64,000 nucleotides of DNA from Actinomyces lilanjuaniae (GTDB lineage: Bacteria > Actinomycetota > Actinomycetes > Actinomycetales > Actinomycetaceae): contig NZ_CP032514.1 of NCBI RefSeq assembly GCF_003606385.1, positions 1,736,001-1,800,000 of the forward strand. Reading direction: 5' to 3'. The notes under the pieces are model-generated. The model was not told the origin of the DNA. It searched no databases and worked only from the letters and a program-made list of their open reading frames with translations. The position numbers and the translations under genes are program-made. Within the stretch, counting starts at the first letter, position 1, and the number at the start of each line of letters is the position of its first letter. Below are positions 28,611-38,116 of this stretch, in pieces.

Positions 28611-29123
28611 TCAGTGTCGGCGGGCGGTGAGGATCTCGCTGATATGTCCCCCGCCGGGAGCCAGGTCCTCCCACCGGGAGGCAACATCAATGAGGACAGC
28701 CGTCGCCGTGGGAACCCCGAAGGACACCTGGGTGCCCAGGTCGTCGTCAGTGTCGTGAAGGGTGTGCGCCAAGGCGGAGACGGTGGGCTCGTGCCCCACA
28801 ACGACCACGCTACGGGCGCTGCGGGCGCCAGCGGCAACCAGGTCGAGGACGCCACTGACCCCGTGGCTGTAGATCTCCTCGTGGACCTGGACCTCGGCGG
28901 GGTCCAGACGCTGGCGCAGCGGCTGTGCCGTCTGTCGGGCACGCGCCGCAGGGGACACCAGGAGCAGATCGGTATGATCCAGGCGCTGCCGCAGCTGGCG
29001 GGCAAGCTGCTCCGCCAGGGTTACTCCCTTGGGCGTCAGGGGTCGTTCCAGGTCACTGTCGGCGTCATGAGACGCCTTAGAGTGGCGTACAAGCACGAGC
29101 CGTCGTACAAGGTCTGTGGTCAC
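28611..29123 (-). CDS. SixA-like phosphohistidine phosphatase
   Basis: A small histidine phosphatase (170 aa) with the catalytic LVLVRHSKAS motif and the second active-site His in VVGHEPTV. Size and the RHxKA variant point to the SixA branch, which removes phosphate from phosphohistidines of signalling or PTS proteins. It starts at GTG 29123 and converges on serB. The substrate is not known. Confidence 0.85.
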   Translation of the reverse strand: MTTDLVRRLVLVRHSKASHDADSDLERPLTPKGVTLAEQLARQLRQRLDHTDLLLVSPAARARQTAQPLRQRLDPAEVQVHEEIYSHGVSGVLDLVAAGARSARSVVVVGHEPTVSALAHTLHDTDDDLGTQVSFGVPTATAVLIDVASRWEDLAPGGGHISEILTARRH

Positions 29124-29231
29124 ACACCTACCCTAGGACACCTTGCCTGCCACCGGGGCAGGTACAGGCCTGATCACGCCAGGTCGCGCCTGACCACGTC
29201 GTCCTCGCCCACCTCTCGCCGTCCGTAGGGT

Positions 29232-30106
29232 CTAGGCTCCCGCGAGCCACACCCCCCCGTCCGCGTAGACGACCTGGCCGGTGGTGGCGGGCAGCCACCC
29301 GGACAGGAGAGCAACGGCTGTGCGAGCCACCGGGTCGGCGTCGTCAGGGTCCCAGCCCAGCGGGGCCCTCTGCGTCCAGCGGGAGGCGATCCCCTCAAAA
29401 CTGGGCACGGCCGAGGCCGCCGGGGTGCGCAGGGGGCCGGCGCTCAGGGCGTTGACACGCACACCAGCGCCTCCGAGCTCGACGGCCAGGGTACGCACGC
29501 TGGCCTCCAGCGCCGCCTTGAGCGGTCCCATCCAGCCGTAGCCCGGATGGACCCGTCCCGAGTCGAAGGTCAGGGCGACAACGGCGCTGCCCGTGCCCAG
29601 CAGCGGGCCGAGAGCCCCCACCAGCGCGGGCAAAGAGGCAGTGGTGACCGTGAACGCAGCCTCCAGCGCGGCCGCCCGCCGTCCTGGCAGGCCGGTGCCT
29701 GGCGCTGCCGAGGCCTGCCCCAGTGCCTCCGCCCCGGCTGGCTGCCCCGGACCCTCGGCCCCGGAGGCGGAGTCGTCTCCCGCTCCCCGCGCCAGGAGGG
29801 AGCCCAGCAGGGAGGCGTCAGCATGGGCGAGGCAGTGGACCAGGCCGTCCAGATGACTCACTCCCAGCTCCCCCAGCAGGGAGGCCAGCCGCGTCACAGA
29901 GCCTGCCGTGGCCACGTCCAGAGGCAGCACGGGGTCGTGCAGCCCCAGCCTCCGGGCGAGAGCCTGCGTGGCCCCTATGGTGCGCGGCACCCCGGTGAGA
30001 AGGACCCGTGCCCCCTGGTCGGCCGCCACCGCCGCGACCGCCGTCGCGATCGAGGAGGGACGCAGGACCCGGTGACCAGGACCGTGCGGTCCCTGAGCAG
30101 CCCTAC
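29232..30106 (-). CDS. fabI: Enoyl-[acyl-carrier-protein] reductase-like SDR, frameshifted in this sequence
   Basis: A short-chain dehydrogenase of the FabI type, which reduces enoyl-ACP in fatty-acid elongation with NADH. N-terminal GLLRDRTVLVTG and the following VLRPSSIATAVAAVAADQGARVLLTG are in different frames; one extra G at the plus-strand CCC run 30068-30070 joins them. Later motifs are VALTFDSGRVHPGYGWMGPLKAALEA (FabI Tyr/Lys region) and VNALSAGPLRTPAA. An insertion of about 40 residues rich in Gly/Ala/Pro lies near residues 135-175, which is unusual. The true start is not resolved; AGGAG lies just upstream of 30106. Confidence 0.75.
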
Positions 30107-30319
30107 GGTCTCCTGGGACCGGGGACGGGGCCACGCTGCCGGGGCCGCTCGGGGTCCGTATCCCCTGGGACATGTCCCCCGGGGCTCGGGAGTCTCAGAC
30201 ACACGGTGATATTAGCGCACCGGGTACCCGCACCTGCCATATCTGCCTTGTACCGATCGCGCCCAGCCGTGCCTCGACCGTGCACCAACTGTGCACCAGC
30301 CTTGTGCCAGCATGGTGGT

Positions 30320-31627
30320 ATGAGTGTTGTCGAGCATGCTGAGGCTGAACGCTGCGCTGCGCCACCGGGGTCTCCCCGTAGGGTTGCTCCCCTGGTCATC
30401 GGGCCGTTGACTGTGACTACGCCGGTGGAACTGGCACCGATGGCAGGAGTTACCAACGCCTCCTTCCGCAGGCTGTGCCGCCAGCGGGCGGAGAGCGCCC
30501 TGCCAGCCAGCCTGAGGCCGCTCAGCCCGGGACCCCTCCCTGGCGGCAGCGGGCTGAGCGCACCCGCAGGCCTCTACGTCACCGAGATGGTGACCTCACG
30601 GGCGCTGGTGGAGCGCAGTGAGCGGACACTGGCGATGGTACGCACCGACCCTGCCGAGCGGGTCCGTTCCGTCCAGCTCTACGGCGTCGACCCGACGACG
30701 GTCGCAGCCGCGGTGCGCATCCTGGTCGAGGAGGACCTGGCTGACCACATCGACCTGAACTTCGGCTGCCCGGTGCCGAAGGTGACACGCAAGGGCGGAG
30801 GGGCGGCCCTGCCGTGGAAGCGCGACCTCCTGGCAGCGATCCTCACCGAGGCGGTGCGCTCCTGCGAGACAGCCGTGGCGGCGTCGCGGCGGCCGCAGGA
30901 GGTGCCGGTGACGATCAAGATGCGCCTGGGGATCGACGACTCCCACGAGACGTTCCTGGACGCAGCCCGCTTGGCGTGTAAGGCAGGCGTAGCCGCAATC
31001 GCCCTGCACGCCCGCACCGCTCGCCAGCACTACTCCGGGCAGGCGCGCTGGGAGCAGGTCGCCCGGCTCAAGGACAGCACCACCCTGCCTGTCCTGGGCA
31101 ACGGTGACGTCTGGAGCGGGGACGACGCCCTGCGCATGATGGATCAGACGGGATGCGACGGCGTCGTCGTGGGGCGAGGGTGCCAGGGGCGTCCCTGGCT
31201 CCTGGCCGATATCGTGGCAGCTATGCACGGTCTCCAGGAACGGGCCCGCCCCGACCTGGACGAGGTCGTGGCAGTCATTCGCCAGCATGCCCGCCTGCTC
31301 GCCCAGGAGATGGGCGAGGACCGCGGAGTGCGCGACCTGCGCAAGCACCTGGGCTGGTACCTCCGGGGCTACCCTGTGGGCGGGGCAGCCCGCGCCAGTC
31401 TCACCCAGGTGCGCAGCCTGGAAGGGCTCGACTCGGCGCTGGAGGACATGCGCTCCCGCCTTCCGGCCTCGGTCCCCTACCCCGGTGCCGCTGCGGAAGG
31501 CCCCCGGGGCCGGGCAGGCAGTCCCAGGACCCCGCACCTGCCCCAGGGGTGGCTGGACTCCCCCACCCTAGACAAGGCCCAGCAACGCATGCTCGCCGAG
31601 GCCGAGTCCGACGCCTCCGGCGGCTGA
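30320..31627 (+). CDS. dus: tRNA-dihydrouridine synthase
   Basis: Flavoenzyme that reduces uridines in the tRNA D-loop. The 435-aa protein has the TIM-barrel Dus domain: LAPMAGVTNASFRRLCR, the catalytic-Cys segment LNFGCPVPKVTRKGGGAAL, TIKMRLGIDD, HARTARQHYSG and VLGNGDVWSGDDALRMM. It is of DusB/actinobacterial type. A short insertion after FRRLCRQ (about residues 55-85) is rich in Pro/Leu/Gly. ATG 30320 is the start supported by homology. Confidence 0.93.
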   Translation: MSVVEHAEAERCAAPPGSPRRVAPLVIGPLTVTTPVELAPMAGVTNASFRRLCRQRAESALPASLRPLSPGPLPGGSGLSAPAGLYVTEMVTSRALVERSERTLAMVRTDPAERVRSVQLYGVDPTTVAAAVRILVEEDLADHIDLNFGCPVPKVTRKGGGAALPWKRDLLAAILTEAVRSCETAVAASRRPQEVPVTIKMRLGIDDSHETFLDAARLACKAGVAAIALHARTARQHYSGQARWEQVARLKDSTTLPVLGNGDVWSGDDALRMMDQTGCDGVVVGRGCQGRPWLLADIVAAMHGLQERARPDLDEVVAVIRQHARLLAQEMGEDRGVRDLRKHLGWYLRGYPVGGAARASLTQVRSLEGLDSALEDMRSRLPASVPYPGAAAEGPRGRAGSPRTPHLPQGWLDSPTLDKAQQRMLAEAESDASGG

Positions 31628-31682
31628 GACAGCAGCTGCTCCCCGAGGACCTGGCGGACCGGACAGGAGGTCAGGAAGAACC

Positions 31683-33065
31683 TCAGACCGAGCCCTGGGA
31701 AGAGCCTGAGGAAGAGCCTGAGGAAGAGCTTGAGGAAGACTGAGGCACCGGGGTGGTACGGCACAGGAAGGCGGCGATCGCCGTGGTCGCCGGGATGGCC
31801 AGGACCAGACCGATGGAGGACACCAGGGTGCGTACCACCTCCTCGGCGATCTCCCCGGACAGGACGGTGCTCGCGACGGACCGGTCGATGAGCGCGGCGG
31901 TCAGGATGAGAGGCAGGGCGGTGCCGGCGTAGGCGAAGGCCAGGGTATAGACCGTCGAGGCGATGTGGTCCCTACCGATGCTCATCCCACCCGTGAACAG
32001 GCGGGTCCGGGACAGGGACGGGTTGGCGGCGTGAAGCTCCCAGACTGCCGAGGCCTGGGTGATGGTGACGTCGTTGAGGACTCCCAGGGCCGCCACGACC
32101 ATGCCGCAGGTCAGCAGCGCCTGCAGGTTGACGCCCTCCACCAGGGAGGTCAGCACGGCGGCCGTCTCGTCCACGCTCCCGGTGAGGTTGGCCGCCCGGG
32201 TCCCCCACAGGGACAGCAGCACTGTCAGGAGGACTCCCGCCACGGTGCCTAGCAGAGCCGTCGTGGTGCGCACGCTCACCCCGTGGGCCACGTACACCGC
32301 GGCGAGCATCATCGCCATGGAACCCACCAGCGTGACGGCCAGGGGGGAGGACCCCGCCAGGAGGGCGGGGATCATAAAGAAGACGAGCACCACCGTGGCG
32401 ACAACCAGGCCCAGGACGCTCAACGCGCCCTTGCGTCCCGCCACCGCTACCACCAGCACCAGGTAGACGACGGCCAGGGCCGCCACCGGGACCCCGCGCC
32501 CGTAGTCCACGAATACGTAGGGCGTCCCCATGGACACCGCCTCAGGTGCGTACATGACCTGGAGCTCGTCGCCGACATCCGCCACGCCGAGGGACTCGGC
32601 AGGAATGTGGACCGGCATCGTCAGCCCCTCACCGTCGCCGGAGGTGATCTCCGCGCAGACGGCGTTGTCCAGGAAGGAGCCGTCGCTGACCCCCTCCAGG
32701 GCCTCCGCGGCGTCCTGGCAGTCCTCGACGTCCAGGGAGGTGACGGTGGCCGTCTCCATCGAGCTCCCCTCCACCGCAAAGGGTTGGGAACCGACCAGGG
32801 AGCTGTCACCTGGCCACAGCACCACCAGCCCGACAAGGGTCGCCACGACCAGCGGGACCACAAGTGCGCTCAGGATGGCACGCACCGTCCTGGCCTCAGA
32901 GCCGCTCAGGGCCGGGACCGCCGTGTGTGCGTGGGCGTGTCCCTCCTCTCCCGGGCGGTCTGGGAGCGGGCTCGTGCCGACGTGGTGGCCAGGGTCCGGG
33001 CTGCCGGGGGCGTGGGAGGGGGTCTCGGTACTCACTGGCCCATCATGCACACGGGCACCATCCAC
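31683..33065 (-). CDS. YibE/F family multipass membrane protein
   Basis: A 460-aa integral membrane protein. One segment near residues 65-85 is followed by an extracytoplasmic domain (about 90-200) and seven or eight further membrane segments from about residue 205. The sequence VDYGRGVPVAALAVVYLVLVVAVAGRKG and later LLTCGMVVAALGVLNDVTITQASAVWEL are typical of the YibE/F family, whose function is not established. A Ser/Gly-rich tail encoded by GAGGAAGAGCCT-like repeats (read on the plus strand) ends the protein. Start may be ATG 33065 or GTG 33035. Confidence 0.85.
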   Translation of the reverse strand: MDGARVHDGPVSTETPSHAPGSPDPGHHVGTSPLPDRPGEEGHAHAHTAVPALSGSEARTVRAILSALVVPLVVATLVGLVVLWPGDSSLVGSQPFAVEGSSMETATVTSLDVEDCQDAAEALEGVSDGSFLDNAVCAEITSGDGEGLTMPVHIPAESLGVADVGDELQVMYAPEAVSMGTPYVFVDYGRGVPVAALAVVYLVLVVAVAGRKGALSVLGLVVATVVLVFFMIPALLAGSSPLAVTLVGSMAMMLAAVYVAHGVSVRTTTALLGTVAGVLLTVLLSLWGTRAANLTGSVDETAAVLTSLVEGVNLQALLTCGMVVAALGVLNDVTITQASAVWELHAANPSLSRTRLFTGGMSIGRDHIASTVYTLAFAYAGTALPLILTAALIDRSVASTVLSGEIAEEVVRTLVSSIGLVLAIPATTAIAAFLCRTTPVPQSSSSSSSGSSSGSSQGSV

Positions 33066-33194
33066 CGTGCGAGTGCGGGGTGCCTCATACGACCGCCCCG
33101 TACTCTGACGGCGTACCCCGTAGTCTCACAGCGGTGATGAGGACGGATCGACAGGTCTCACTGGGCCACGGCCAGCTGGCCAGGCCCGGCCGGC

Positions 33195-34589
33195 CTAGCA
33201 GCCCACGAGCCGCTCGGCGAGGTAGCGCTCAACACCTTCCACCGCAACGCGCTCCTGGGCCATGGTGTCGCGCTGCCGCACGGTGACAGCACCGTCCTGG
33301 GGAGAGTCGAAGTCATAGGTGAGGCAGAAAGGCGTGCCCACCTCGTCCTGGCGGCGGTAGCGGCGGCCGACCGCCCCGGCCTCGTCGTACTCGACGTTCC
33401 AGGAGCGACGCAGGCGCGCGGCCAGCTCGCGCGCGGGCCCGGTCAGCTCCTCCTTGCGCGACAGCGGCAGCACAGCTGCCTTGACCGGTGCGATACGGGG
33501 GTCGAGCCGCAGCACGACCCGCCTGTCCACACCTCCCTTGGTGTTGGGGGCCTCGTCCTCGGTGTAGGCCTCGACCAGGAAGGCCATGAGGGAGCGGGTC
33601 AGCCCAGCGGCGGGCTCAATGACGTAGGGGGTCCAGCGCTCCCCCCGGGTCTGGTCGTAGTAGGACAGGTCCTTACCGGAGTGCTCGGCGTGGGTGGACA
33701 GGTCGAAGTCGGTACGGTTGGCCACGCCCTCCAGCTCACCCCACTCGCTCCCGGCGAAGCCGAAGCGGTACTCCAGGTCCACGGTGCGCTTGGAGTAGTG
33801 GGACAGCTTCTCCTGAGGGTGCTCGTAGAGGCGGATGTTGTCCGGGTCGATCCCCAGGTCCACGTACCAGGCCTTGCGGTGGTCGATCCAGTACTGGTGC
33901 CACTCCTCGTCGGTTCCCGGCTCGCAGAAGAACTCCATCTCCATCTGCTCGAACTCACGCGTGCGGAAGATGAAGTTGCCGGGGGTGATCTCGTTGCGGA
34001 AGGACTTGCCGACCTGGGCGATGCCGAAAGGAGGCTTCCTGCGCGCCGCCCCCATGACGTTGGTGAAGTTGACAAAGATGCCCTGGGCCGTCTCCGGGCG
34101 CAGGTAGTGCAGGCCTGACTCGTCGTCCACGGGTCCCAGGTAGGTCTTAAGCAGGCCGGAGAAGGCCTTGGGCTCAGTGAATCGGCCCCGTGTCCCGCAG
34201 TTGGGGCAGACCAGCTGGTCCAGCGCGACGTCGGCGGCGTCCTCTACGCCGTGCCTGGAGGCGTAGGCCTCCTGGAGCTCGTCCTGGCGCAGGCGCTTGT
34301 GACAGCTGGTGCACTCGATAAGCGGGTCGGTGAAGGCCTGGACGTGGCCGGAGGCGACCCACACCTCACGCGGCAGGATGACAGAGGAGTCCAGGCCCAC
34401 GACGTCGTCGCGGGATCGGACCATGTACTGCCACCACTGGCGCTTGATGTTCTCCTTGAGCTCCACGCCCAGCGGCCCATAGTCCCAGGCAGAGCGGGTA
34501 CCGCCGTAGATCTCGCCGCAGGGGAAGACGAAGCCGCGACGCTTGGCGAGGTTGATGACGGCGTCAAGCCGTGAGGGGGTCTGTGCCAC
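33195..34589 (-). CDS. glyS: Glycyl-tRNA synthetase (alpha2 type)
   Basis: Charges tRNA-Gly with glycine. The 464-aa enzyme is the dimeric class II form. It opens with the family signature [33 protein letters not shown] and contains motif 2 ([26 protein letters not shown]) and motif 3 ([14 protein letters not shown]). The start is GTG 34589. It is divergent from the zinc uptake operon. Confidence 0.96.
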   Translation of the reverse strand: MAQTPSRLDAVINLAKRRGFVFPCGEIYGGTRSAWDYGPLGVELKENIKRQWWQYMVRSRDDVVGLDSSVILPREVWVASGHVQAFTDPLIECTSCHKRLRQDELQEAYASRHGVEDAADVALDQLVCPNCGTRGRFTEPKAFSGLLKTYLGPVDDESGLHYLRPETAQGIFVNFTNVMGAARRKPPFGIAQVGKSFRNEITPGNFIFRTREFEQMEMEFFCEPGTDEEWHQYWIDHRKAWYVDLGIDPDNIRLYEHPQEKLSHYSKRTVDLEYRFGFAGSEWGELEGVANRTDFDLSTHAEHSGKDLSYYDQTRGERWTPYVIEPAAGLTRSLMAFLVEAYTEDEAPNTKGGVDRRVVLRLDPRIAPVKAAVLPLSRKEELTGPARELAARLRRSWNVEYDEAGAVGRRYRRQDEVGTPFCLTYDFDSPQDGAVTVRQRDTMAQERVAVEGVERYLAERLVGC

Positions 34590-34757
34590 CGGTACTCTCC
34601 TAGGGAGTTGTCATCTGTCGTGGTCCCACCTGGTTGGCGGGGGCGAGTGGGGACAGTCTAGAGGTCCCGGTCCCGCTGACCGACTACCTGGTCACTGCCT
34701 GGTTCACTGCCTGGTTCACTGACCGGCTGCCTGGTTTGACGCGTCCACGGCACATGA

Positions 34758-34772
34758 TGAAAATGATTCCCA
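34758..34772 (+). promoter_or_regulatory. Zur box in front of znuA
   Basis: TGAAAATGATTCCCA matches the actinobacterial Zur operator TGAAAATGATTTTCA at 13 of 15 positions. It lies directly at the znuA start codon, and the operon ends in a Fur-family gene, so zinc-dependent repression by that protein is the obvious reading. The position implies that the message starts within or just after the box. Confidence 0.75.
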
Positions 34773-35890
34773 TGAAGTCTCAGACCGAGCCTGCCTCCCC
34801 GGCCTCACGTACCCTGCGCGACGACGCGCACGCACCCGCCAGTATCCAGGACAGACACCTGTCGGCAGCACGCCGCTCACGCCCTGCCGCCCACCGCCTA
34901 GGTGCGGGCACCGCCGCGCTCGTCCTGGCCGCAGGCCTGTCGTCCTGCTCCGCCCTCAGCGGCGAGGACACCAGCGCCTCCCAGACTGCCGCAGGCAGCT
35001 CGGACACCGACGCCACCCTGGCCGTGTCTACCTCCTTTTACCCTATCGCCTACCTGGCGACAGCAGTGGGCGGGGAGCACGTGACGGTCACGTCGGTGAC
35101 TCCCACCAGTGTCGAGCCGCACGACTACGAGCTTTCCCCCAAGGACGTCACCGCCCTGGAGGCCGCTGACGTCATCGCCTACGTCCCAGGCTTCCAGCCC
35201 TCACTGGACGAGGCTGTCTCCCAGGTCTCCGGGCCGACCGTCCTGGACCTGGGCGAAGCTGCGAACCTGGTCCACCACGAGGGAGCCGGGCACGACCACG
35301 AGGCCGAGGAGGCCGACGAGCACGACGCCGACGAGCACGACGCCGACGAGCACGACCACGCCACTGGTGAGGACGGGGAGACCGACCCTCACTTCTGGCT
35401 CGACCCGCAGCGCATGGTTGCTACCGCAGGAGCCGTCCAGGAGGCGCTGGCAACCGCGGACCCGGACCACGCGGGCGACTACGAGGACAACCTGGAGACC
35501 CTCACGATCACGCTGACAGACCTGGACACCAGCTACACCGAGGGACTCGACCAGTGTGAGCGCACCACCTTCGTCACCTCCCACGCCGCCTTCGGCTACC
35601 TGGCTGACCGCTACGACCTCACCCAGGCCTCCGTGTCCGGGCTGGACCCCGAGGCCGAGCCCAGCCCCGCCGAGCTGGCGGAGATCAAGGAGGTCGTCGA
35701 GGAGACCGGGACCACGACCATCTTCACCGAGGAGCTGGTCTCCACCAGGACAGCCGAGGCGCTGGCCAGCGAGACCGGTACCACGACCGCCGTCCTCAGC
35801 CCTGTCGAGTCCGCACCCGCCGACGGCGACTATGTTGACGTCATGAGCACTAACCTGGAGGCGCTGCGCTCCGGACTGTCCTGTCAGTAA
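34772..35890 (+). CDS. znuA: Zinc ABC transporter substrate-binding lipoprotein
   Basis: Captures Zn2+ outside the cell for import. The 372-aa protein has a long N-terminal region and a lipobox LSSC (Cys at about 59). The cluster A-I binding-protein fold has VSTSFYPIAYLATAVGGEHV, then a His/Asp/Glu-rich loop (about residues 170-205) built of a repeated ADEHD unit, then DPHFWLDPQRM. The metal ligands are His at SVEPHDYE, His in DPHFWLDP, His in TSHAAFGYL and a C-terminal acidic residue. ATG 34772 overlaps the Zur box; upstream ATGs in the same frame lie inside or before the operator and are less likely. Confidence 0.9.
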   Translation: MKSQTEPASPASRTLRDDAHAPASIQDRHLSAARRSRPAAHRLGAGTAALVLAAGLSSCSALSGEDTSASQTAAGSSDTDATLAVSTSFYPIAYLATAVGGEHVTVTSVTPTSVEPHDYELSPKDVTALEAADVIAYVPGFQPSLDEAVSQVSGPTVLDLGEAANLVHHEGAGHDHEAEEADEHDADEHDADEHDHATGEDGETDPHFWLDPQRMVATAGAVQEALATADPDHAGDYEDNLETLTITLTDLDTSYTEGLDQCERTTFVTSHAAFGYLADRYDLTQASVSGLDPEAEPSPAELAEIKEVVEETGTTTIFTEELVSTRTAEALASETGTTTAVLSPVESAPADGDYVDVMSTNLEALRSGLSCQ

Positions 35891-36736
35891 GTGCGTGGTA
35901 CCAGCATGAGAGCCGCCATGCCGACCAGGACCGGTGAGGACAAGGGGACCAGCGCCAGGACCGCCGACAATGCTGGCGCCAGCGCCGGTCAGGCAGCCCG
36001 AGCGTCAGCACACCGACGACACGCGCACTCTTCCCCGCTAGACGCGTCGCCGGACCCGGTGCGCGTGAGCCGGGTTAGCGTGGTGCTGGGCTCGGCTGTC
36101 GTCCTGGACGACGTCAGTCTCACCGTCTCTCCCGGGGAGTCGGTGGCCCTGCTGGGCTCCAACGGCTCGGGCAAGTCGACCCTGGTCAGGACGGTCCTGG
36201 GCCTGGTACCCGCGGCCAGCGGGACCGTGCAGCTCATGGGGGCCGACGTCTCCCGGCGCAGCCGGGTGCCGTGGGACCGCGTAGGCTACGTCCCCCAGCG
36301 GGTCACGACCTCTGCCGGGGTTCCCGCCACCGCGCTGGAGGTAGTGGGCTCGGGCCTGCTGGGACCACGCCACCCTTGGCGCGACCGGGGCAGACGCGCC
36401 CGGCAGCGTGCCATGGACGCCCTGGAGGTCGTCGGCCTGGCCGACCGAGCCAGGGACCCCGTCCACGTCCTCTCCGGAGGCCAGGCCCAGCGAGTCCTTA
36501 TCGCCCGCGCCCTGGTCCGCGATCCCGACCTGCTCGTCCTCGACGAGCCCCTGGCCGGAATCGACCGGGCCAGCCGCGAGTCCCTGGCGAGCACCCTCGC
36601 CGCCTTGCACCAAGGTGGCCTGACCCTGGTCACCGTCCTGCACGAGACGGGCGAGCTCACTGACATCATCGGGCGCAGGGTGCTCCTGTCCGACGGCCGG
36701 GTCGTGCCCGGCAGCGACCCGCAGGAGCGACCATGA
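35891..36736 (+). CDS. znuC: Zinc ABC transporter ATP-binding protein
   Basis: ATPase of the zinc importer, 281 aa. Walker A LLGSNGSGKSTLVRT, signature VLSGGQAQRVLIARAL and Walker B LLVLDEPLAGID are intact, and the H-loop is VLHETGEL. An N-terminal extension of about 50 low-complexity residues precedes the ABC domain, so a later start is possible; GTG 35891 begins right after the znuA stop. Its stop overlaps the permease ATG as ATGA. Confidence 0.9.
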   Translation: MRGTSMRAAMPTRTGEDKGTSARTADNAGASAGQAARASAHRRHAHSSPLDASPDPVRVSRVSVVLGSAVVLDDVSLTVSPGESVALLGSNGSGKSTLVRTVLGLVPAASGTVQLMGADVSRRSRVPWDRVGYVPQRVTTSAGVPATALEVVGSGLLGPRHPWRDRGRRARQRAMDALEVVGLADRARDPVHVLSGGQAQRVLIARALVRDPDLLVLDEPLAGIDRASRESLASTLAALHQGGLTLVTVLHETGELTDIIGRRVLLSDGRVVPGSDPQERP

Positions 36737-37682
36737 CGACCTCGGTGACCTCCCCAGGGCTCTCCGCGGACCTTCTGTCCTCACTGCCCCACACACCGCT
36801 CCAGACACTGAGCCAGATGCTGGCCAGCCCGCTCATGCAGAGGGCGCTTGTCGTCGCGGTGCTGGTGGGCCTGGCCGCGCCGGTGGTGGGAACCTACCTG
36901 GTCCAGCGGGGCCTGGCCCTCCTGGGTGACGGCATCGGCCACATCGCCCTGACAGGGATCGCTCTGGGCTGGCTGGCCGGTGCCGCAGCCAACGTCTCCC
37001 CCACGACGCCCTGGCCGTGCCCGGGCTATCCTGGCCAGCGTGCTGGGAGCCGTCCTCATCGAGGTCATACGGGCACGAGGCCGCACCCGGGGGACGTCGC
37101 TCTAGCCATCCTCTTCTACGGTGGCATCGCTGGCGGCGTCGTCCTCATCGCACTCGCCGGGGGACCACGACCAACCTCAGCTCCTACCTGTTCGGCTCCA
37201 TCTCCACGGTCTCGGTGACGGACACCTGGTTCACCATCGTGCTGGCTCTCGGCGTCCTGCTCGTGGGCCTGGGGCTGCGCGGCCCGCTGTTCGCCCTGTG
37301 CCACGACGAGGAGCTGGCCAGGGCGTGCGGGCTGCCCACCGGCACGCTCAGCATCATCATCGCCGTGGTCGCCGCCCTGACGGTGTCGGTGTCCATGCGG
37401 GTCGTCGGCGCCCTTATGGTCTCTGCCGTCATGATCGTGCCCGTCGCTGTCGCCCAGCTGGTCTGCACCTCCTTCACCCGCACAATGCACCTGGCTATGG
37501 CGCTGGGAGTGGCAGCCTGCGTCACCGGGCTGACCATCACCTACGTCCTCCCCCTGTCCCCCGGTGCCGTCATCGTCATCCTCCTCGTGGGGGCCTACGG
37601 GACAGTCGCGGTCCTGAGCGGAGCGGTACGCTTCGCCCACCGGGCGCACAGGGCCCGACGTCGTCAGGAGGTCCTGCGATGA
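36733..37682 (+). CDS. znuB: Zinc ABC transporter permease, four frameshifts in this sequence
   Basis: Multipass permease of the zinc importer. The N-terminus (MTTSVTSPG to LGWLAGAAANVSP) and C-terminus (TTTNLSSYLFGSISTVSV to the stop at 37682) are clear. Between them, one extra base is needed in each of four runs: CCCCC 36998-37002, GGG 37023-37025, GGGGG 37089-37093 and GGGGG 37159-37163. The repaired product reads VSPHDALAVPGAILASVLGAVLIEVIRARGRTRGDVALAILFYGGIAGG and continues normally, about 317 aa in all. The start and stop overlaps with znuC and zur (ATGA) are intact, which argues that the real gene is whole. Confidence 0.85.
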
Positions 37683-38116
37683 GCCAGAAGAGCGCTCCTC
37701 GTCCACGTGCCACCCGCCAGCGCGCAGCGGTGGCTGACATCCTGAAGCGCACCAGCGAGTTCCGCTCCGCCCAGCAGATCCACTCCGCCCTGGAGGCTGA
37801 GGGCACCAAGGTGGGGCTGGCGACCGTCTACCGCAACCTTCAGGCCCTGGCTGACTCCGGCCAGGTGGACCAACTGCGCGGCACAGAGGGTGAGGTGCTC
37901 TACCGCGCCTGCGAGAGGGTCGAGCACCACCACCACATCGTGTGCCGACGATGCGGCTTCACCGTAGAGGTGGCCGGTGGCGAGCTGGAGACCTGGATCA
38001 GGCGGGTCCCAGCCCAGCATGGCTTCACCGCCATGGAGCACACTGCGGAGTTCTTCGGCCTGTGCGCGGACTGCTCCGCAGACGGTGGCGAGGGCGAGGC
38101 CTGGGAGGAGGCCTAG
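37679..38116 (+). CDS. zur: Fur-family zinc uptake regulator
   Basis: A 145-aa metal-dependent repressor. The winged-helix domain includes [13 protein letters not shown] and [18 protein letters not shown]. The dimerization domain has the metal-site histidines in [20 protein letters not shown] and a structural zinc site made of two Cys pairs (CRRC and CADC). Its place as last gene of znuACB and the Zur box in front of znuA make it Zur rather than Fur. The 3' end overlaps the convergent uppS by 4 bp. Confidence 0.92.
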   Translation: MSQKSAPRPRATRQRAAVADILKRTSEFRSAQQIHSALEAEGTKVGLATVYRNLQALADSGQVDQLRGTEGEVLYRACERVEHHHHIVCRRCGFTVEVAGGELETWIRRVPAQHGFTAMEHTAEFFGLCADCSADGGEGEAWEEA

